Source: Chalciporus piperatus
Taxonomy: Eukaryota; Basidiomycota; Agaricomycetes; Boletales; Boletaceae
DNA length: 64,000 nucleotides
Reading direction: 5' to 3'
NCBI GenBank assembly: GCA_038093975.1
Contig: JBBPTG010000003.1
Location: 620,001-684,000, forward strand
The notes beneath the pieces were generated by a model that worked only from the letters and a program-made list of their open reading frames with translations, had not been told where the DNA came from and made no database searches. A program made the translations under genes and the position numbers. This document shows positions 57,927-64,000 of the stretch, piece by piece. Within the stretch, counting starts at the first letter, position 1, and each line of letters begins with the position of its first letter.

Positions 57927-59742
57927 ATGTCTCCCTTGAAGTCAACGATCACTTCAAAGAATCCGGGGCACCAGGATGCTCCTTCCAAGTCTTCCTCGAT
58001 GCAATACCAACCCCACCTGGACCCAGCCGCCAACGCTCGCGGCGTATTTGGTGATGTCTCCAACACCGTGCCACCACGGCCAACCCTCCATAATACATCG
58101 ATGGACGACCCAATTTCGCCCCTATCCTACTCCTCCTCGGATGTCACATTTCACCTATACCGCGTGGCCGATAATCACGGTTTTCTCCCCACGGAAATTC
58201 GCCACGACACTGGTGCATGTACCCACGAATGGCAAGCCCACAACAACAAGTTCCGCAGTCCGGTGACCTCGTCCTCTCTTGGTTCCAACGGTTCCACCCC
58301 AGAGGACTCTCCCGCCACCAACTCCTCTTGGAGTTGTTCCGCCCCAACCCGATTGTCGGCCCACATGTGGCAGACTGTCGAGCATACCCCTTTCTCTCAT
58401 TGGCTTTGCGAGGACACAGTGTCTCGCCTTCGAGACGTGGCACCACTCGTTCCCCCGGGATTGGGCCCAAAGCGCGCCGCAACATTTGGACTATGCTCGC
58501 CCGAAGACCTCTGTGAGGATCTCCGTCTACCCAACGAAATCCGTCCTAGGGTCGTCGGTGCCACGGCAGCGGCTTCGTTCAAGCCCGGAGGATACATTGG
58601 GACAACTGTAACATCCCCTGCCGCCGATCCTGTAATTCCCGGTGTGACAGTTGGTCCGTTTTACGACGACGCTCTACTGCAAGCTTTGGCCGATTGGACC
58701 TCAGAGTGTTTGTATACATTGATCATCGAGCCACATATCCAGCAAGGCTTCAAATTCCAGTACGTAGCCCTCGCGAGTTATTTCAAATCTAATCCTTTCC
58801 GTCATCAGGTATCATGGGAAGCCAAACCAAACTTCCGCTTGGGTGGCACGCCGGCTCTGCCCTGTGATTAGGCAAATGCACAACCCGGTGCAAATCGTGA
58901 TTCACGCGTTATCTTTCATTGGCACTCTTGCGAGTGATGATACATACCAGCATGAAAATGGGTCTTTCTTCTCCGTGCCGTTCTTCCGCCACCTCCGTTC
59001 CCATGGTACATATACGGCGGAAGATTTTATGTTCCGAGCATTCGTTGTGTGTGCTATGATTGGGGACAAATCAGTGAATGATGTTACGTTCACCACCAAG
59101 TCTTGGTAGGTCATTTTCTGTGAATCTTGGCATACATACCACTGACATACTTCCAGGAAACGGTTGACCAGTATCCCCAACGCTACACTCAACGCAATAG
59201 AGAAAATCGCATTAACCCTATTGGAATGGGATGTAGTCATGACCGCAGCCCGATGGCAGGAAACTATAATCTATTTCCGCACCTGCATCGATAAATCCGA
59301 TCCCTTCGGTCCAATGGTTCACTTGCTTGCCGAGCTGGCCACTCTGAGCGGTGCGGACGCGGCTCGCGAATCTCTGCCCGTGATTCAGCCGCCGCTGGAG
59401 ATTATCGCCCCACAACCCATCAGTGCGTTCACGCAGTGGCAGCTCTATAGCCCTCCAGAATGGTGCCCCGAGGACGATCCGATAGTCAACCACAAGCCAC
59501 GAACTATTGGGATTGCGCCTGGAGTGGACCAACGTTCGTCTCTCTTGAAGAACGGCACCACAGCGAAGGATCTTCTTGACATGATCCTTGGATCCAGCGG
59601 AGCTCCCGGCTTTGCGCATGTTGGGCGGTCGGCAGGAACATCTTTCTACGGTTCGTTCGGCGCTGTTGGAGCTCGCGTAACCCACACTGCCAAGCATGCT
59701 ACCGCATCCTCAAGCATTTCTTGGATTCCTGCTCAAGGGTAA
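57927..59742 (+). CDS. Cyclin-domain protein, Pcl/Pho80-like
   Basis: Exons 57927-58759, 58809-59105 and 59157-59742; 571 residues. After about 270 disordered residues the cyclin box appears. PVQIVIHALSFIGTLASDDT leads to a helix with FMFRAFVVCAMIGDKSVND, then VTFTTKSWKRLTSIPNATLN and IEKIALTLLEWDVVM. This corresponds to the LVAALMLASKFLED/ TNKSWxxxSGIPLxEINxME pattern of Pcl-type cyclins that bind Pho85-like kinases. The C-terminus is low-complexity. The partner kinase and role cannot be read from the sequence. Confidence 0.78.
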
Positions 59743-60242
59743 CTTCATCGGAAGGGATTCATCTTCGACCTGTCAAACGTCATGCCCCTCTGGTGATTAT
59801 CGATTACCCCTCCTCGTTGTGTTCGCAAGATCATATGCTCTATCCCCCCTCTTTTGAGGTGAATTTCGCGAGATATTCTCAGGTAGACAATTATCCTCTT
59901 ACCAGGTCAAGCTGTCGCTCTGGCTTTGGCCATGATGGTGGAGTCTATTTCTTGCGGCTGGTAGTGTTCCGTTTCCGGGTCATTCTGCTCCGTTGCTTCT
60001 GGGCTCCTGTGTTCCATCTGCTTTGTTTGATCCCTCTTTCTATTACGAACGGTGTCTGCTACGTTTCAACGATTGGACAATATAACTGCTTTGTGTACAT
60101 TGTTCCCTACGAGTCGTACTTTCGTGTTTGTTGAGCTTAGTCAGACTCATAGCATGCTGTAGCAGGAACCTCTTTTAAGTGAAAGTTGCTGGTCCGAACC
60201 CTTCCCTTTGACTACGACCACGGCGCACGCCGAGATATCATC
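59743..60242. other. Intergenic region upstream of UBA1
   Basis: Cyclin 3' UTR and UBA1 promoter; no gene recognised in the open frame at 59721-60134. Confidence 0.55.
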
Positions 60243-63200
60243 ATGTCGGACACGACCAACAATTCAACCAAGATGGACGTTGACGAGGCCGCGATCGACG
60301 AAGGTCTCTATTCTCGTCAACTGTGAGCACCCTATCATCACACATCGCTGTAATCGCTCACCCGATAACGCGTATTATTCAGATATGTTCTCGGACATGA
60401 AGGTATGGAGACCGAAGGAAGATCATGGTCGTGTTCACTGACGCTGTTTCTTCAGCGATGAAGAAAATGGCCACCTCGAATGTACTTGTTGTGGGGCTTC
60501 AAGGCTTGGGCGCCGAGATCGGTATGTATGGGATGAGATTTCCACAAGACAATCGTGCTAATGCGTAGAATGTACCTAAACTAGCCAAGAATGTATGCCT
60601 TGCTGGTGTCAAATCAGTGACACTCTACGATCCTGAGCCCGTTACCACACAAGATCTCAGTACACAGGTGAGTTTCCATCGCGCCTCAGTTCCTCCAACT
60701 ACACGGTGATCATCAGTATTTCCTTCGCGAAGAGGATGTTGGAAAGCCACGTGCAGCAGCCATGCTTCCTCGTATCTCGGAGCTCAACGCCTACGTGCCG
60801 GTGCGCGATTTAGGAGGAAAGGCGGGCCAAGAGATATCTGTGGATTTGATTCAACCATTCCAAGTATGTATGCGACCTTTCGTCACCTACGCAAGCACCA
60901 ACAATTGCTTAGGCAGTCGTGCTCTGCAACGTGCCATACAAGAAGCAATTGGAGATCAATGACTGGACCCATCAAAACGGTGTCCACTTCATTGCTGCAG
61001 AAACACGAGGTCTTTTTGGGTAAGCTCAAAACAAGTCAATATTCACAGATCCTCACGGACGAATTGCAGATCCGTGTTCAACGACTTCGGGCCCAAGTTC
61101 ACCTGCGTAGATCCCAGTGGTGAGCAGCCTTTGACGGGCATGATTGTCTCTGTGGCAAAGGTGCTATTTGAGATTCACTCGACGGTAGCTGTCCCAAAGC
61201 TGATGCGTCTTTCAGGACGAGGAAGGTCTTGTAGCCTGTCTTGATGAGGCACGCCACGGCCTCGAAGACGGTGACTTTGTGACTTTCACAGAAATACAAG
61301 GCATGGAGGAGTTGAACGATTGCAAACCACGAAAGGTGTCTGTGAAAGGACCATATACATTTACCATCGGCGACACTTCTTCCTTTGGAGACTACGTTAG
61401 AGGTGGTATCTTTAACCAGGTCAAGATGCCAAAGATACTAGAATTCGTGAGTCATCAGTTCATCATCCATGACAAACGAATCAAACGTAGAGGACAGAAA
61501 TCTTTGCGAGAATCGTCGCAATTGCCAGAGCTCTTCATCACTGACTTCGCCAAGTTCGACCGTCCGGCTACACTCCACGCTGGTTTCCAAGCACTTTCCG
61601 AATACAAGGAACAGTACCGGGGTCTTCCTCGCCCACGTAATGCTGAAGACGCAAAGAAGCTCATTGCACTTGCGAAGAAGCTAAACGCCGATGCCGATGA
61701 AAAGGTTCTGGAGGAGTTGTCCTATCAAGCGACGGGCGATATTTCTCCCATTGCAGCAGTCATTGGTGGGTTTGTGGCGCAGGAGATTTTGAAAGCGTGC
61801 TCTTCCAAATTCCACCCTATGTTGCAGCACCTCTACTTTGACTCACTTGAGTCGTTGCCTTCGGTCCTTCCAACCGAGGATGACTGCAAACCTATCGGCA
61901 GCCGGTACGATGGACAGATTGCGGTGTTCGGTAAATCATTCCAGGACAAGATCGCCAACCACTGCCAGTTCCTTGTCGGTGCTGGCGCTATTGGATGCGA
62001 GATGCTCAAGAACTGGAGTATGATGGGTCTTGCAACTGGTTCTGATGCGATGCTTCACGTTACCGATCTTGATACCATCGAGAAGAGTAACTTGAACAGA
62101 CAGTTCCTCTTCCGTGCAAAGGATCTTGGAAAGTTCAAGTCAGAGGTTGCTGCTGCTGCTGTCACGGAGATGAACCCTGGGCTGAAGGGGCATATCCTGT
62201 GCAAGCAAGAGCCGGTCGGACAGGCTACAGAAAGTAAGCTCACCTCAGACCCTTTCCTTTGGCTCTGCTCACCCGTTAGTAGACGTGTTTGACGACGATT
62301 TCTTCGCTGCTCTCGACGGTGTCACCAACGCTTTGGACAATGTCGCGGCTCGTAAGATGGATAGCTTTGCATATACGCTGTATGTTGAATTTAATTCTAG
62401 GTCAGTACATGGATCAACGCTGCATCTTGTATGAAAAGCCCCTACTGGAATCCGGGACGATGGGGACGAAAGGAAACGTTCAAGTTGTTATTCCCCACAT
62501 AACAGAGTCCTACTCATCGTCACAAGACCCGCCAGAAAAGCAAGCGCTCTCCTGCACTGTCAAGAACTTCCCCAATGCCATTACCCATACCATTGAGTGG
62601 AGCAGACAAGAGTTTGATGCCGTGTTCGTCAAGCCCATAGAGTCTGTCAATCAGTATCTCTCAGAGCCTAACTACTTGGAGAACTCTCTCAAATTCTCCG
62701 GCCAGCAACATGATCTTGTCGAGCAGATAGTCTCATATTTGCTGACCAACAAGCCGTTGACCTTTGAAGAATGCATCGTCTGGGCACGTCTTCAGTTCGA
62801 GGAGAAGTTTAACAATGCTATTCGCCAGCTGCTTCACAGTTTGCCCAAGGATCATGTAACCAGCACGGGACAACCATTCTGGAGTGGGCCTAAACGAGCA
62901 CCTGACCCACTCGTCTTCAACTCTGCCGACGTAAGTTCGATCACGTCGCATGCTGAAGAGTCGCTGACGGTTGGACTTCAGTCAACTCACTTGTCCTTCA
63001 TCATTGCCGGGGCGAATCTGCATGCATTCAACTACGGACTCAGAGGCGAAACCGACCCTGCGATCTTCAGGAAGGTTGCGGACTCGGTCATAGTTCCCGA
63101 GTTCACTCCCAGGAGCGGTGTGAAGATCCAGATCAACGAGAACGATCCAGTTAATCAAACCACGACTGGTACGTTCGGCAAGTACGATTAAATCTTCATC

Positions 63201-64000
63201 ACTGACATTCATTAGATCCGGATGATATAAGTGAAGTCATCAAGAAGTTGCCTCCACCATCCTCTCTCGCTGGCTATCGTCTGACACCTGTCGAGTTTGA
63301 GAAGGATGACGACACCAACCATCACATAGACTTCATCACCGCAGCCTCTAATCTCCGTGCAATGAACTACAACATCCCCATCGCTGATCGCCACACGACC
63401 AAGCAAATCGCTGGAAAGATTATTCCGGCTATTGCCACCACCACTGCCCTTGTCGTTGGGTTGGTATGTCTGGAGCTTTATAAAGTACGTCTTGCTAGCA
63501 GCTTATCGTGGACTACGTGCTGATATGGGGCCAAGATCATCGATGGCAAGAGGAAGGTTGACGAGTACAAGAACGGATTCATTAACCTCGCCCTTCCATT
63601 CTTCGGTTTCTCGGAGCCCATTGAAGCGAAGAAGAACAAGTTTGGGGACACGGAATGGACTCTTTGGGACCGCTTGGAGTTCAAGAACGATCCTACTTTG
63701 AAAGAATTCATTGCGTGGTTCAAGACCAACCATGGTCTTGACGTCAGCATGGTTAGCCAAGGTGTGTGCATGTTGTGGAGTTCGTTCACCGACAAGAAGA
63801 AGGTTGGTACCCGATTTCCAGGATTCCATGAATACGTTTTGACATGTTCTTTAGAGCGCGGAGCGGTTGCCGATGAAGTTCAGCAAATTAGTGGAGCACG
63901 TTAGCAAGAAGCCTATCCTACCTCATGTCAAGCATCTTCTAGTCGAAGTCATGTTGATGGACGAAGAAGGGGAGGACGTCGAGGTGCCGTTTGTCTTAGT
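60243..64000 (+). CDS. UBA1: Ubiquitin-activating enzyme E1 (lacks only the last residues)
   Basis: Activates ubiquitin with ATP and passes it to E2 enzymes. Exons: 60243-60322, 60383-60402, 60456-60521, 60585-60667, 60717-60863, 60913-61019, 61070-61160, 61216-61446, 61498-62233, 62283-62351, 62401-62930, 62982-63168, 63216-63484, 63536-63802 and 63855 to beyond 64000. The inactive adenylation half starts YSRQLYVLGHEAM. The active half has [19 protein letters not shown] with the ATP loop and [16 protein letters not shown]. The catalytic cysteine is in [37 protein letters not shown] and the start of the ubiquitin-fold domain follow. Exon 10 has a TAGTAG acceptor (62277-62282); the second TAG gives TENVFDDDF, which fits the family. 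Intron 62931-62981 is 51 bp without stop. Confidence 0.97.

Overview
The window is nuclear DNA from a filamentous basidiomycete, most likely an Agaricomycete. The evidence is very dense intron-rich genes, introns mostly 44-62 bp with GT(A/G)NGT donors, ALA synthase and homoisocitrate dehydrogenase of fungal type, an m6A writer and HEI10 of mushroom type, and a DDE transposon family typical of Agaricomycetes. I annotated about 26 genes by splicing exons by eye. For almost every model the summed exon length is a multiple of three and the joins restore family motifs. All exon calls are nevertheless predictions without transcript evidence.

Layout. 1-1388 (-): 5' half of a CCC2-type copper ATPase. 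1589-5373 (+): VIP1/Asp1 inositol pyrophosphate kinase. 5511-6495 (-): AKTIP/FTS-like E2 variant. 6736-8713 (-): AIR1/2 zinc-knuckle protein of TRAMP. 9105-10994 (+): METTL3/IME4 m6A methyltransferase. 11539-11749 (+): a 35-residue metallothionein. 12238-13836 (-): CLD1/ABHD4-5-like hydrolase. 15010-17188 (+): HEM1. 17376-18555 (-): WKF-domain nucleolar-type protein. 18780-19658 (+): ARL1. 20047-21099 (-): NmrA-like reductase. 21633-23435 (-): CDT2. 23578-25126 (+): LYS12. 25573-27869 (+): a tryptophan/glycine-repeat protein. 28164-28836 (-): membrane-anchored coiled-coil protein. 29095-34913 (+): long coiled-coil protein with a C-terminal GAS2 microtubule-binding domain, broken by a tandem duplication. 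35223-37003 (+): HEI10 meiotic RING protein. 37247-40551 (-): large disordered protein. 40961-42211 (-): URA4 with a one-base frameshift. 42425-45574 (+): kinesin-8. 45923-46798 (-): p24 cargo receptor. 47023-47934 (+): RanBP1. 48259-50531 (-): mitochondrial ClpX. 50658-54688 (-): an unknown gene split by a 3.17 kb TA-flanked DDE transposon (51154-54319). 54928-57404 (+): Cactin. 57927-59742 (+): Pcl-like cyclin. 60243-64000 (+): UBA1, nearly complete.

The genes are mostly housekeeping and do not form a metabolic cluster. Several neighbours share short divergent promoters (CDT2/LYS12, p24/RanBP1, URA4/kinesin-8). RNA handling (AIR, METTL3, Cactin), ubiquitin-type regulation (AKTIP-like, CDT2, HEI10, UBA1) and microtubule proteins (GAS2 protein, kinesin-8) recur, but I infer no joint pathway from that.

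The most noteworthy signals are: a set of coding micro-exons (3, 7, 7, 11 and 13 nt) in four unrelated genes, each supported by restored family motifs; a young-looking transposon whose removal with one TA copy rejoins a host reading frame; an exact 68-bp tandem duplication that puts a stop in the GAS2-domain gene; a homopolymer frameshift next to the catalytic motif of URA4; and an unannotated copper-type metallothionein.
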